Assembly (NCBI RefSeq): GCF_022095675.1
Contig: NZ_JAHYSG010000003.1
Location: 195,180-259,179, forward strand
DNA: 64,000 bases
Direction of reading: 5' to 3'
Source: Dactylosporangium sp. AC04546
GTDB taxonomy: Bacteria > Actinomycetota > Actinomycetes > Mycobacteriales > Micromonosporaceae
Shown here piece by piece: positions 1 to 9,064 of the stretch. The notes under the pieces are model-generated. The model searched no databases. It was not told where the DNA came from and worked only from the letters and a program-made list of their open reading frames with translations. Within the stretch, counting starts at the first letter, position 1, and every line of letters starts with the position of its first letter. Position numbers and translations under genes: made by a program.

Positions 1-2
1 CG

Positions 3-1514
3 TGGCAGATCGACGACACCGGCTTCCGGGAGATCGACCAGGTCAACTGGAACAACACCTCGAGCGTCTTCCACAGCACCGAAGTGGTGGGAACGTTCGA
101 CCCGCGCAAGCTCGCCACGTTCGACCCGCTCAGCCGCGTGTCGATGGAGACCTACCAGGCGCCCGAGGCTGTCGGCGCCGACCAGCGCACCCGTGACCTG
201 CTCGGCGACCAGGCACTGCGACCCAACGGCAACCCGGCCGGCTACCTCTCCTCTCCGCCGATGCTGCTCACTACGCTGGAGGCGCTGGCCGAGACCTTGC
301 GGGAAACCGACGCACCCAACAAGGACGCTCCGATCAGCGCCGTTCGCGTGCGGGTCGCCGGGGTGCAAGGCTTCACGCCGACCTCCCGCGAGCGGGTCCG
401 GATCGTCGCAGAGCAGATTGCCGCAGCGACCGAGTTCGATGTAGACATCGTCTACGGGTCGTCGCCGGCGCCGCAGACGGTGACGCTGGCCGCAGGCAAG
501 TACCAACGACCCGAACTGCGGGTCACCGAGCTCTGGACGCACAAGGGTGTCGCCGCGGCCATCGTCAGCGCCGTCGACCGCAAGAGCGTCGTGTTGTTCG
601 CACTGGTACTGATCGTGTGCGCGCTGTTTCTGACCAACGCGGTCGCCGCCGGGGTCCGCGACCGTCGTGCCGAACTGTCCACGCTCACCGCACTTGGCTG
701 GCCGGCCCGCCAGGTCTTCACTGCGGTTCTCGGCGAGGTGGCAGCAATTGGCCTGGTCGCCGGGGCTGGCACGGTGCTGCTGGCAGCGCCACTCGGGATG
801 CTGCTCGACATTCGCGTGACGTGGTCGCAGGCGCTGCTCGCCGTACCGATCGCGCTTGCGCTTGCGCTGCTCGCCGGCGCCGTGCCGGCGGCGAACGCGG
901 CACGGATGCGGCCAGCCCGGGGACTGCGTCCCGCGGTGGCACTCCTCCACCGGACCGGAAGCCCATGCGGTCCCTTCATGCTCGGGCTGGCGAACCTGTT
1001 CAGAGTGCCGGGGCGGACGCTGCTCGGGGCATCGGCAGTGGCGATCGGTACCACCGCGGCCACGCTGCTGGGCGCGGTTACGTTCGCCTTCCACGGCGCG
1101 ATCGTCGGAACGCTGCTCGGCGACGCGGTGTCGTTGCAGGTCCGGACGGTCGATACGATCGCCGTGGTGGCGACGGTACTGCTGGGCGCGTTCGCCGTCG
1201 CTGACGTGCTGTACCTCAACATCCGCGACCGCTCCGCCGAGCTGGCGACACTGCGCGCGCTCGGCTGGACCGCCGCAGCGCTGACGCGACTGATCGCCGC
1301 CGAAGGCTTCGGCATCGGCGTGCTCGGCGGCGCGTTCGGCGCCGGCCTGGGTCTCGTCGGAGCCGCCTGGCTGGTCGGCGACATCACCACTGGCCTCGTC
1401 GTCACCGCGGTCGCCGCCATCGTGGCCGGCGCGCTGTCGGCCACGATGGCCGCGCTCGTGCCGGCCCTGCTCGTCCAGCGCATTCCGACCGCCCGACTGC
1501 TCGCCGAGGAGTGA
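3..1514 (+). CDS. ABC transporter permease, FtsX/MacB type (5' partial)
   Basis: This is the C-terminal part of an FtsX-family permease, the membrane subunit of a MacB/LolCDE-like ABC system. The reading frame is open from the first bases of the window, so the start lies upstream. A soluble extracytoplasmic domain comes first. Hydrophobic segments follow at about 590-660, 720-800 and 830-900, then a second set at about 1020-1110, 1170-1230 and 1310-1500. The repeated 'ELSTLTALGW' and 'ELATLRALGW' stretches are the typical coupling region that contacts the ATPase in each FtsX half. The stop lies 3 bases before the following ATPase reading frame, as in an operon. That ATPase is broken, so this permease has probably lost its partner unless another ATPase serves it. 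Confidence 0.85.
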   Translation, partial: WQIDDTGFREIDQVNWNNTSSVFHSTEVVGTFDPRKLATFDPLSRVSMETYQAPEAVGADQRTRDLLGDQALRPNGNPAGYLSSPPMLLTTLEALAETLRETDAPNKDAPISAVRVRVAGVQGFTPTSRERVRIVAEQIAAATEFDVDIVYGSSPAPQTVTLAAGKYQRPELRVTELWTHKGVAAAIVSAVDRKSVVLFALVLIVCALFLTNAVAAGVRDRRAELSTLTALGWPARQVFTAVLGEVAAIGLVAGAGTVLLAAPLGMLLDIRVTWSQALLAVPIALALALLAGAVPAANAARMRPARGLRPAVALLHRTGSPCGPFMLGLANLFRVPGRTLLGASAVAIGTTAATLLGAVTFAFHGAIVGTLLGDAVSLQVRTVDTIAVVATVLLGAFAVADVLYLNIRDRSAELATLRALGWTAAALTRLIAAEGFGIGVLGGAFGAGLGLVGAAWLVGDITTGLVVTAVAAIVAGALSATMAALVPALLVQRIPTARLLAEE

Positions 1515-1517
1515 CCG

Positions 1518-2035
1518 ATGCCAACAGGTGCCGCACTGGCCATCTCCGGACTCACGAAGCGGTTCCAGACCGGTGACCAGGAGATCGTCGCGGCCGACGA
1601 CTGCATCGTGGACATCGCCGGTGGGAGCTGCACCGCGATCACGGGGCCGAGCGGGTCGGGTAAATCGACACTGCTGAACTCATCGGCGCCATCGATGCAC
1701 CGGACAACGGCACGATCGTGCTCGACGGAGTCGAGGTGACGGCGCTGCGGCGCAAGCAGCTGCGCGAGTATCGCCGAACGGTCGGATTCATCTTCCAGCG
1801 CTACAAGCACGCGCACGGGACCTACTTGACGTGGTCGGCCTCGCCGGGCGGGAGCGGGCGCTGCCGGCGCAGCTGTCCGGCGGCCAGCAGCGGGTGGCGA
1901 TCGCACGCGCGCTCATCGGCGAGCCGAGACTCCTGCTCGCAGACGAGCCGACGGGCAACCTCGACTCCGCCAACGGCACGCAGACCCTCGACCTGCTGCT
2001 CAACCTGCGCGAAGCACGCGGGATGACAGTGCTGG
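1518..2035 (+). pseudogene. ABC transporter ATP-binding protein, multiply disrupted
   Basis: This was the ATPase of the preceding permease. The start at 1518 and a Walker A motif (GPSGSGKST, near 1645-1671) are intact. A one-base loss near 1681 shifts the frame, and the continuation ([10 protein letters not shown]..., then FIFQRY with the Q-loop) lies in another frame. About 40 residues between the Q-loop and the signature are then missing near 1805-1830. The signature [14 protein letters not shown] and Walker [13 protein letters not shown] follow in a third frame. After 'EARGMTVL' near 2030 the sequence changes to transposase. With two frameshifts, a deletion and a lost 3' end, it cannot make a working ATPase. 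Confidence 0.85.
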
Positions 2036-2458
2036 GCGGGGCCCGGTGGTGCAGCCCGCACGCCGTGCAAGCCATCCGGGTGCGCCGGCGCCGCATGAAC
2101 CTGACCACCGGCCGCTGGTCGACCGTCACCGTCTACGCCGTCACCAACCTCACCGCCGGCCAGGCCACACCAGCCGAACTCGCCGGCTGGCTGCGTGGAC
2201 ACTGGACCATCGAAGTGCTCCACCACGTGCGTGACGTGACCTTCGCCGAGGACGCCAGCCAGATCCGCACAGGCAACGCCCCACGAGCCATGGCCCCACC
2301 CTCCGCAACGTCGCGGTCAGCGTGCTTCGACTGGCCGGCACCACCACGATCGCCCGAGCCCTCCGCGCCGACGCCAGAGACCCCCGCCGACCGCCGCAGG
2401 TCCTCGGCCTACTGACATAGCGCAAAAGCGGCGAAATACCTACCTTGCAAAGGCCCTG
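2036..2458 (+). mobile_element. ISAs1-family transposase 3' remnant with right end
   Basis: The reading frame after the ATPase remnant matches the C-terminus of ISAs1-family DDE transposases: '[13 protein letters not shown]', 'LRGHWTIE', '[21 protein letters not shown]', then after a frameshift near 2296 '[14 protein letters not shown]' and 'RPPQVLGLL' ending at the TAG near 2418. Downstream, TTGCAAAGGCCCTG ending at 2458 reads in reverse as a CAGGG-type terminal repeat, so the right end of the element seems to survive. The left end and the catalytic core are absent. The element probably truncated the ATPase gene, or was left by a recombination within it. Confidence 0.75.
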
Positions 2459-2570
2459 AGGTCAGCCCGGCCACCAGCGACCGATGGCGACGCCAGGGGG
2501 TGCGATGGCATGCTTCAGGATCTACTTTCGGCGACTGCGGAGCCCGGTCATCGGCCCATACGGTGACCGC

Positions 2571-3752
2571 ATGACAGCCGACGTACCCACGCGATCACCC
2601 GGGCCGACTACTCCCGCGGCCCGCGCTCTGGCGCCAGACCTGGCGCGTGGGTTCATGCTGCTGTTCATAGCGCTGGCCAACTCGCACTACTTCCTGACCG
2701 GCCCATCGGTGTTGGGTGGCTACCCGCAGAACGGGTCGGGTCTCGACGCGGCCGTCATCTGGCTGATCTCGACCTTCGTCGACGGCCGTGCGTTCCCGAT
2801 GTTCGGGCTGCTGTTCGGGTACGGCGTCGCCCAGATCGTCCGCCGCCACGAGGCATCGAGACCTCGGGTGGTGCGCCGGCTGCTCTGGCGGCGCAGCGCC
2901 GCACTCGTGGTCGTGGGTCTGCTGGACGCGCTGCTGTTCTACGTCGGTGACATCCTCGCGGCCTACGGGGTGCTGCTGTTCCTGGGGGCATGGGCGGTGC
3001 GCTGGCACGACCGCTGGCTGGTACTGACAGCGCTCGCATTCTTCGTGCTCACCTCCCTGCCGAGCGACGGCTCGCTCGTCATCAGCCTGGCCGGACCCGA
3101 CGCCGCAATGCTCCCGCCGGACGCGGGCACCATGGTGACCGAACGAGCTCTGGTGGCGCTCTTCGTGGCGACCCTCGGCCCGCTGGGCTTCATGTGCCCG
3201 TTCATGGTGGGGTTGTGGGCGGGCCGCCGGCGCATCCTCGAGCACCCGGAGCGGCACCGCATGCTTCTGGGCGTCGCAGCGTCGATCGGCCTCGGTGCTG
3301 CGGTGCTCGGCGCTCAGCCGATCTCGCTGATGCTCGCCGGCGTGGTGACGCCGCCGAACCGACCGACGCTCGAACTGCTGGGCTCCCTGCATGACACGAC
3401 CGGGACGCTGGGCGGCTTCGGTTATGCCGCCCTGCTGGCGCTGATCGCGGCCTGGCTCCACGGCCGCCGAAGGCCGGTCACCGACGCGATCGCCGCCGCG
3501 GGCCAACGATCGATGACCTGCTACCTGATGCAGTCGGTGATCTGGGCCATCGCCTTCACGCCCTTCCTGCTCGACCTCTCCGGCACCCTGGACGTCGCCG
3601 GCACGGCGCTGCTCGCAACGGGAACCTGGATCGTGACGGTGGTCCTCGCCGATCGCATGCGCCACGCCGGCAACCGCGGACCGTTCGAAGCGCTCGTCCG
3701 ACGTGTCACCTACGGACCCGTCGGGGTTCCAAAAGCCCGTCACCGTGGTTGA
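2571..3752 (+). CDS. DUF418-family membrane protein
   Basis: The product has about 393 residues. 'ALAPDLARGFMLLFIALANSH' near the N-terminus and 'MFGLLFGYG' about 50 residues later are the conserved opening of DUF418 proteins, which are polytopic membrane proteins related to heparan-alpha-glucosaminide/acyltransferase-like families. Around eight to ten hydrophobic segments run to the end, and the C-terminal region contains 'QRSMTCYLMQSV', typical of the DUF418 domain. The ATG at 2571 was chosen because the conserved N-terminus begins just after it; in-frame ATGs at 2484 and 2508 would add an unconserved leader. It stands alone between two insertion-element remnants. The biochemical function is unknown. 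Confidence 0.8.
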   Translation: MTADVPTRSPGPTTPAARALAPDLARGFMLLFIALANSHYFLTGPSVLGGYPQNGSGLDAAVIWLISTFVDGRAFPMFGLLFGYGVAQIVRRHEASRPRVVRRLLWRRSAALVVVGLLDALLFYVGDILAAYGVLLFLGAWAVRWHDRWLVLTALAFFVLTSLPSDGSLVISLAGPDAAMLPPDAGTMVTERALVALFVATLGPLGFMCPFMVGLWAGRRRILEHPERHRMLLGVAASIGLGAAVLGAQPISLMLAGVVTPPNRPTLELLGSLHDTTGTLGGFGYAALLALIAAWLHGRRRPVTDAIAAAGQRSMTCYLMQSVIWAIAFTPFLLDLSGTLDVAGTALLATGTWIVTVVLADRMRHAGNRGPFEALVRRVTYGPVGVPKARHRG

Positions 3753-3801
3753 CATGGGCAGATGCAGCGTTCGGCCATGCCGTCGGGCATCATCACGACG
3801 C

Positions 3802-4077
3802 ATGCCGCTGCGTCTGATCTACCTCGTGTTCTGCGGTATCGCCGGCTGGCTTGCGCTCCTCACTGCACGTTGATCTGGAACCAGCGGCATCTGTGCATAC
3901 GCTGCGGGAGCATAAGCGGTTCTACAACCTACACCGACCGCATCAGGGATCGCGAATGTCCGGCCGCTGAAGCCGCTGCCCGAACCGATCACCGACCCGG
4001 ACCAACTCGTCCGGCTGAACATCCACCGGCGTGACCACCTCGGTGGCGTCCTTCACCAATACGATCACGCCGCCTGA
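3802..4077 (+). mobile_element. DDE integrase/transposase remnant, internally deleted
   Basis: This is a collapsed integrase-core gene. 'MPLRLIYLVFCGIAGWLALL' at 3802 is the usual N-terminus of a common actinobacterial integrase. It jumps directly, near 3870, to the C-terminal part: 'LIWNQRHL', then in another frame 'LREHKRFYNLHRPHQG', then in a third frame 'RPLKPLPEPITDPDQL' and 'RRDHLGGVLHQYDHAA' with a stop at 4075-4077. The middle, with the catalytic DDE residues, is gone, and at least two frameshifts are present. Assignment rests on remembered family sequence patterns; the exact IS family (IS481/IS3-like) is uncertain. Confidence 0.65.
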
Positions 4078-4390
4078 GCTGCCCGGATGGCAACCTTGGC
4101 AGATACAACGCCCCGGTCGACATGACGTTCGCAAACTGGATCAAAGGGGTGCTGGAGGCACCATCGACCGTGGCAGACCTGGAGTACCACCTCAGCACGC
4201 TGTCGCCGCCCGTGCGGCCGCACGGCTACCTGGACGTGCAGCCGGGTCTTTCGGTTACGGACGTCAGTCGGGCCGCGCCCTCGGCGGGGCGGGTAGCGCG
4301 GTACAAACTTGGATCGCCACAAAGGGGAGGTCGACGTGCAAGAAGGCCGCCTTGATTCGTTTCCAGTAGGCCGCGCGATGTGGCGCTCGG
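4078..4390. other. No recognisable gene
   Basis: About 310 bases between the integrase remnant and the response-regulator stop. A short open stretch (4122-4355, plus strand, beginning MTFANWIKGVLEAP) has protein-like composition but no family that I recognise and no ribosome-binding site. It may be the tail of a lost gene. No hairpin or repeat was noted. Confidence 0.4.
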
Positions 4391-5065
4391 TCAGCCGCGC
4401 AGGTAGGTGAGAACGGCCGAGACTCGGCGATCTGAATGCGGGTCGAGCGGCAGCTTGGCGAAGATGTTGCCGACGTGCTTGCGCACCGCCGCCTCGCTCA
4501 CGAACAGCTTGCCGGCGATCGCGTGGTTGGTGTGGCCTTCGGCCATGAGCGCGAGAACCTCGCGTTCGCGTTCGGTGAGGACCGTGAGCGGACCGTCGGC
4601 GTGCCGGAGGCCGACGAGTTGGCGGACAACCTCGGCGTCGATGACCGTGCCGCCCACCGCGACGCGGTCGATGCTGTCGAGGAAGTCGCGTACGTGGCCG
4701 ACCCGGTCCTTGAGCAGGTAGCCGATGCCCCCGCCGGGGGTTGAGTCGAGCAGTTCGCCGACGTAGGCGTCGGCGACATAGGCCGACAGCAACATGATCC
4801 CGATGCCGGGATGAGCGGCTCGGATTGTCGCCGCCGCACGCAGTCCCTCGTCGGTGTGGGTGGGTGGCATGCGGATGTCAGTGACGACGAGGTCGGGGCG
4901 GCAGTTGCCCGCGTACGTGAGCAGGGCCTGCGCATCGGCGACGGCCGCGACGACCTCGTGCCCGGCGCGTTCGAGGATCCGCACCAGCCCTTCTCGGAGC
5001 AGGGCCGCGTCCTCGGCGACCACGATCCGCAGCGCCTTCGGCCGCGGCGTCAGCCGATCGGGCAC
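4391..5065 (-). CDS. LuxR/NarL-type response regulator
   Basis: A 224-residue DNA-binding response regulator. The receiver domain covers about residues 12-130, with the acidic pair in 'VVAEDAALLREGL', the phospho-acceptor Asp63 in 'VVTDIRMPP' and the lysine in 'YLLKDRV'. The C-terminal LuxR helix-turn-helix starts at 'LTEREREVLALMAEGHTNHAIA' and includes 'VSEAAVRKHVGNIFAKL'. A GTG at 5065 was chosen because it begins just before the receiver fold and overlaps the end of the kinase gene by 16 bases. With the upstream kinase it forms a two-component system. The adjacent FtsX-type ABC transporter (6383-9045), on the opposite strand, is the most likely target by analogy with antibiotic/cell-envelope-stress modules; that link is inferred. 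Confidence 0.92.
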   Translation of the reverse strand: MPDRLTPRPKALRIVVAEDAALLREGLVRILERAGHEVVAAVADAQALLTYAGNCRPDLVVTDIRMPPTHTDEGLRAAATIRAAHPGIGIMLLSAYVADAYVGELLDSTPGGGIGYLLKDRVGHVRDFLDSIDRVAVGGTVIDAEVVRQLVGLRHADGPLTVLTEREREVLALMAEGHTNHAIAGKLFVSEAAVRKHVGNIFAKLPLDPHSDRRVSAVLTYLRG

Positions 5066-6276
5066 GTCATCCTCACCTGGGTCGGGCCGCCGGCGGGGCT
5101 GGTGATGCGCAGGTCGCCGTCGAGGGCGTCGAGCCGGGCTCGCAGTCCGGCGAGGCCGGTGCCGGCCTGCGGGTCGGCGCCGCCCACGCCGTCGTCGACG
5201 ACCGAGACGATCAGTGCGTCGTCCTCGGTCCACGCGTGCACCTGTGCCGATCGGGCCCGGGCGTGGCGGGCAACGTTGGTGAGGTTCTCGCTGACGAAGA
5301 AATAGGCCGCGGCCTCGACCGCGGGCGGGAGCCTGCCGTTCAGGGCGAGATCGAGGTGGACCGGTACGGGTGACCGGCCGGCGATCTCGTGGACGGCCGC
5401 AGCGAGGCCGTGGTCGGTCAGCACCTGGGGGTGGATGCCCCGGATCGTGGTGCGCAGGTCGGCGAGGGCCTGCTCGGCCTGGTGGTGCGCCTCGCGGACG
5501 AGGTCAAGGCCGGGGCCGTCGGGCAGGTCCAGTTCGGCGCTGCCCAGTGTCATGGTCAGCGCGACGAGGCGCTGCTGGACGCCGTCGTGGAGATCGCGCT
5601 CGATCCGGCGGCGCTCGGTTTCGAACGCGACGACCAGCCCGCTTCTGGAGCGGCGCAGCTGCCGGACCGCCTCGGCCAGCCGGGCCTCGGGCGGGTCCAG
5701 CAGGTGCCGCACCAACGCCGCCTGGCCGCAGGCCAGCGCGGTGACCGCGTATGCCAGCAGGACCAGCGTGCCGAGGCCGGCGGCCACCGCAGCCCACGCC
5801 TCACCGGTGTTGTCGACACGCCATCCGACGACGTCGAGCACGTCGTAACGGACCAGCACCGGAGCGAGGAGCAGCACGACTGGAGCCGGCAGCATCACCA
5901 CCACCACGGCGTCCACGAGCCAGAACACCGTCGCCAACAGGACCGTGACGCCCACCTCCGGCCAGGACACGCGGCCCTGGTCCCGGTCGCGCAGCGGATG
6001 TGGCCGGCCCACCGGCCACCGGGGGAAGATCAGCCGAAGCCGGCGCCGCTCACCCGCGGCAGCGAGGCGGGCGAGCGTCGGAATGCCGGCAAGCACGAAC
6101 ATTCCCGCGACCACGACGATCGTGGCCACGCCCACGCAGAGCACCACAAGCAGGAGGATCAGCCAGACGAGGCCGATGGGCACGGTGCCGCCCACGTACG
6201 CCAGAGAGCGCCACGGCCACGCCGACGCCAGGAACCGTGCGGGGCGTCCGCGTACAGCCGTCCAGGCGTCGCTCAT
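5050..6276 (-). CDS. Sensor histidine kinase, HisKA_3 (NarL-partner) type
   Basis: A 408-residue membrane kinase. Hydrophobic segments lie at about residues 30-66, 108-142 and 162-185, giving a membrane-embedded sensor without a large external domain. The dimerisation/phosphotransfer segment 'ERRRIERDLHDGVQQRL' places the phospho-accepting His at residue 230. The HATPase_c domain follows with 'FFVSENLTNVARHA' (N-box), 'VVDDGVGGA' (G1) and 'GTGLAGLRARL' (G2). It overlaps the response-regulator gene at its 3' end, consistent with coupled translation. It is divergent from the ABC transporter at 6383, so the 106-base interval between them probably carries promoters in both directions. Confidence 0.92.
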   Translation of the reverse strand: MSDAWTAVRGRPARFLASAWPWRSLAYVGGTVPIGLVWLILLLVVLCVGVATIVVVAGMFVLAGIPTLARLAAAGERRRLRLIFPRWPVGRPHPLRDRDQGRVSWPEVGVTVLLATVFWLVDAVVVVMLPAPVVLLLAPVLVRYDVLDVVGWRVDNTGEAWAAVAAGLGTLVLLAYAVTALACGQAALVRHLLDPPEARLAEAVRQLRRSRSGLVVAFETERRRIERDLHDGVQQRLVALTMTLGSAELDLPDGPGLDLVREAHHQAEQALADLRTTIRGIHPQVLTDHGLAAAVHEIAGRSPVPVHLDLALNGRLPPAVEAAAYFFVSENLTNVARHARARSAQVHAWTEDDALIVSVVDDGVGGADPQAGTGLAGLRARLDALDGDLRITSPAGGPTQVRMTCPIG

Positions 6277-6382
6277 ATGCCAACCCTACGGATCACATCG
6301 GCAGCGCGGGGTAGCGTACGCGCTACCCCGAAGTCGCGTCCAAGCCCGTGTGGCAGGCTGCGCCCGCGAGTGCACTGAGTGC

Positions 6383-7117
6383 ATGAATCAGGCATCCTCG
6401 GCGGCCGTCACGCTCGACGGTCTCACCCGCACCTACCGCTCGCGCGCCGGCTCGGTGCACGCGCTGCGCGGCGTGACCCATGTGTTCCAGCGTGGCACGT
6501 TCACCGCGATCATGGGACCGTCCGGCTCCGGTAAGTCCACCCTGCTCCAGCTCGCCGCCGGCCTCGACCGGCCGACCGGCGGGCGGGTAACCGTCGGCGA
6601 CACCCGGCTTGACGAGCTGAACGAGACCGAGCTGACCCGCTTTCGGCGTACGTCGATGGCATTCGTCTTCCAGTCTTACAACCTCCTCGACGCACTCACC
6701 GCGTTCGACAACGTCGCGCTGCCAGCCCGTCTGGCCGGACGCCGTGTCGACCCGGCCACCGTACGGACCGCCCTGACCCACGTCGGCCTCTCCGAGCACG
6801 CCCGGCGCCGACCGTCGGAGCTGTCCGGCGGCCAGCAGCAGCGGGTCGCGATCGCCCGGGCGCTGCACGGCCGGCCCGACGTGCTGTTCGCCGACGAACC
6901 CACCGGCGCCCTGGATCGCGGCACCGGACGCGACGTGCTCGAACTCCTGCGGTCGCTGGCCGACGGCGGCCAGAGCGTCGTCATGGTGACCCACGACCCG
7001 CTGGCCGCCTCGTACGCGGACGGTGTGCTGTTCCTCGCCGACGGGCAGATCGTCGGTCACCTCGCGCGCGCTGACGCCGGTCAGATCGCCGCGACGATGA
7101 ACGACCTGGAGCGATGA
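6383..7117 (+). CDS. ABC transporter ATP-binding protein, MacB/BceA type
   Basis: A complete 244-residue ATPase: Walker A 'GPSGSGKST' at residues 45-53, Q-loop in 'VFQSYNLL', signature '[15 protein letters not shown]', Walker B 'VLFADEPTGALD' and the H-loop in 'MVTHDP'. The ATG at 6383 gives the standard length; a longer open frame upstream is not conserved. The stop overlaps the permease ATG (ATGATG), so the two are translationally coupled. It belongs to the LolD/MacB/BceA group that partners FtsX permeases in peptide or lipid export and in antimicrobial-peptide resistance. Unlike the broken copy at 1518 it is intact, so this second system is the functional one in the window. Confidence 0.93.
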   Translation: MNQASSAAVTLDGLTRTYRSRAGSVHALRGVTHVFQRGTFTAIMGPSGSGKSTLLQLAAGLDRPTGGRVTVGDTRLDELNETELTRFRRTSMAFVFQSYNLLDALTAFDNVALPARLAGRRVDPATVRTALTHVGLSEHARRRPSELSGGQQQRVAIARALHGRPDVLFADEPTGALDRGTGRDVLELLRSLADGGQSVVMVTHDPLAASYADGVLFLADGQIVGHLARADAGQIAATMNDLER

Positions 7118-9045
7118 TGCGGGCCCCGACGATGCTGACCCTGGCCAGGCAGACCGTTCACAGCTCATGGCGCGGGTACTTGGGCGCCTTCGTCGCGTTG
7201 CTGTTCGGCGTCATCCTGATCGCCGTCACCGTGACGCTCATCGGGAGCGTCGACGCCACCGGCGGCCGGCCCGGCGTCACCGCCGATCAGCGTGCGCAAC
7301 TCGACGACCTGGCCGCGATGTTCGGAATGATGTCGGCGATCTCGGCGTTCATGGCCCTCTTCGTGGTCGGCAGCACGTTCGGCTTCGTCGTGGCCGGCCG
7401 CCGGCGTGAGCTCGGCTTGCTGCGCCTGGTCGGCGCGACGCCACGGCAGGTGCGCCGGCTCCTGCTGGGCGAGTCTGTCGTCGTCGCGGCCGCAGCCACC
7501 ACGGTGGGTGGTCTGCTCGGCACGTCGCTGGCCCCGGCTGTTCTCTGGCTGGTGCGGGCCGTCGGGATCACCACGCTCGACCTCCAGCCCCCGAGCCCGT
7601 GGATCGCCTGGGCGGTCGCCGCACCCACCGGTGCGGTGGTCGCGCTCCTCGGGGTCTGGCGATCCTCGCGGCGGGCCGCCCGGATCACCCCCAGCGCCGC
7701 CCTGCGGGAGGCCGCGATCGAGCGAACCCGGCCCAGCATCGTCCAGTTCGCCGTCGCGACGCTGTGCTTCGGCGGCCTGGTGGCCGCCGTCATCGTCGCC
7801 GCCGACCTGCCTCCGCTGTTCGCGCTGATCGCCTCCATCCTGCTGCCCGAGGTGGTCGTGATCGGCCTGATGAGCATCGGCCCCGCCGTCATCCCGCAGC
7901 TCGCCGCCCTGCTTGCTCGCCCGTGCATCAGCCGGGACGTGACGGCCCGGATGGCCCGCGACGAGGTGCGCGCCGCCACCCGCGCCACCGCCGCGGTCGC
8001 CGCCCCGGTCGTGGCCCTCTCCGCCATCGCCGGGTCGCTGCTGCTGGCCCTCAGCTTCACCGCCGATTGGACGACTGCGCAGGATCGGGCCCGGCTGCAC
8101 GCTCCGCTCGTCGTCGAGGCGGGCAGCCCGGCTGCGGCTGCGTCGGTCGCATCCGACAAGGCCGTCGCGATCGCCGACGCGCGCCGGCAGGTCATGCTCC
8201 AACGCGACAACAACGGCCGCCCCGGCGGGCGCGACCAGGTCGAGATCATCGACCCCGCCACCGCCGTCGCCGCCCGGAGCCTGACCGCCACTCGCGGCAC
8301 CCTCGACAACTTCCACGGACGCAGTGTCGCGGTCACCGCCACTTGGGTCACCGACGCCGGCATCGGCCTGGGCGGCACCCTCGTGTTCTGGATCGACGGC
8401 GACCGGGTCCCGCTGCACGTCGTCGCCGTCATCCCCGACGCACCCGACCTGTACGGCGACCTTGTCATCCCCGCCGACCTGCTACCACCCGCCACCGACC
8501 GCGCGACCGGGACCATCTTCGTCGTCCCGCGCACCGATACCGCCACGGCGCGAGACTCCCTCCGGCGCACGCTCGCCGGCACCAACAGCCGGATCCTCGA
8601 CTCCGGCGACTGGATCGACGCCACCACAGCGCAGACCCGCCGGGCCAACAACCTCGGCCTCACCATCCTGCTCGGACCGGCCGGCGTCTACGCCGCCATC
8701 GCGATCGTCAACGCCACCCTCATCGGCGCCTCCCACCGGCGCCGGCAACGCGACCTGGTCCAACTCCTCGGCGCGAGCCCCGACCAGGTCCGGCGAGCCG
8801 CCATCTGGCAGGCCGCCCTCGTCTGCGGCACCGGCCTGCTCCTGGGCGGCGCCACCACCGCGCTGCTGGGCTGGCTCGTACGCCGCGCCATCACGGCCGA
8901 CCTGGCCGGCTTCGCCGTGCCCATCACCATCCCATGGCTCCCGCTGCTCGGCATCGGCGTCACCTGCCTGCTGCTCACCGTGGCGGCAGCAGTGGCCGGT
9001 ATCCGTACGCGAAAGGCCCCAAACCTTGCTGAGAGCACGGCCTGA
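7114..9045 (+). CDS. FtsX-family ABC transporter permease
   Basis: A 643-residue permease with two FtsX cores. There is one N-terminal membrane segment, then three grouped segments in the first half including the coupling motif 'RRRELGLLRLVGATPRQVRRLLLGE'. A long middle portion carries further membrane helices and an extracytoplasmic region (roughly residues 330-500). A second FtsX unit at the C-terminus has the matching 'RRRQRDLVQLLGASPDQVRRAA'. The start overlaps the ATPase stop. Together with the ATPase it forms an exporter or mechanotransmission complex; the cargo is unknown. The neighbouring two-component system suggests induction by envelope stress, an inference from gene order. Confidence 0.9.
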   Translation: MMRAPTMLTLARQTVHSSWRGYLGAFVALLFGVILIAVTVTLIGSVDATGGRPGVTADQRAQLDDLAAMFGMMSAISAFMALFVVGSTFGFVVAGRRRELGLLRLVGATPRQVRRLLLGESVVVAAAATTVGGLLGTSLAPAVLWLVRAVGITTLDLQPPSPWIAWAVAAPTGAVVALLGVWRSSRRAARITPSAALREAAIERTRPSIVQFAVATLCFGGLVAAVIVAADLPPLFALIASILLPEVVVIGLMSIGPAVIPQLAALLARPCISRDVTARMARDEVRAATRATAAVAAPVVALSAIAGSLLLALSFTADWTTAQDRARLHAPLVVEAGSPAAAASVASDKAVAIADARRQVMLQRDNNGRPGGRDQVEIIDPATAVAARSLTATRGTLDNFHGRSVAVTATWVTDAGIGLGGTLVFWIDGDRVPLHVVAVIPDAPDLYGDLVIPADLLPPATDRATGTIFVVPRTDTATARDSLRRTLAGTNSRILDSGDWIDATTAQTRRANNLGLTILLGPAGVYAAIAIVNATLIGASHRRRQRDLVQLLGASPDQVRRAAIWQAALVCGTGLLLGGATTALLGWLVRRAITADLAGFAVPITIPWLPLLGIGVTCLLLTVAAAVAGIRTRKAPNLAESTA

Positions 9046-9064
9046 CCGACGGGAGCCGACCACC

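Noticed and set aside
452..1906. Long minus-strand open frame antisense to the FtsX permease and ATPase remnant
   Set aside because: Its low-complexity serine/alanine/arginine composition is typical of the reverse frame of GC-rich genes, and the plus strand has clear family motifs.
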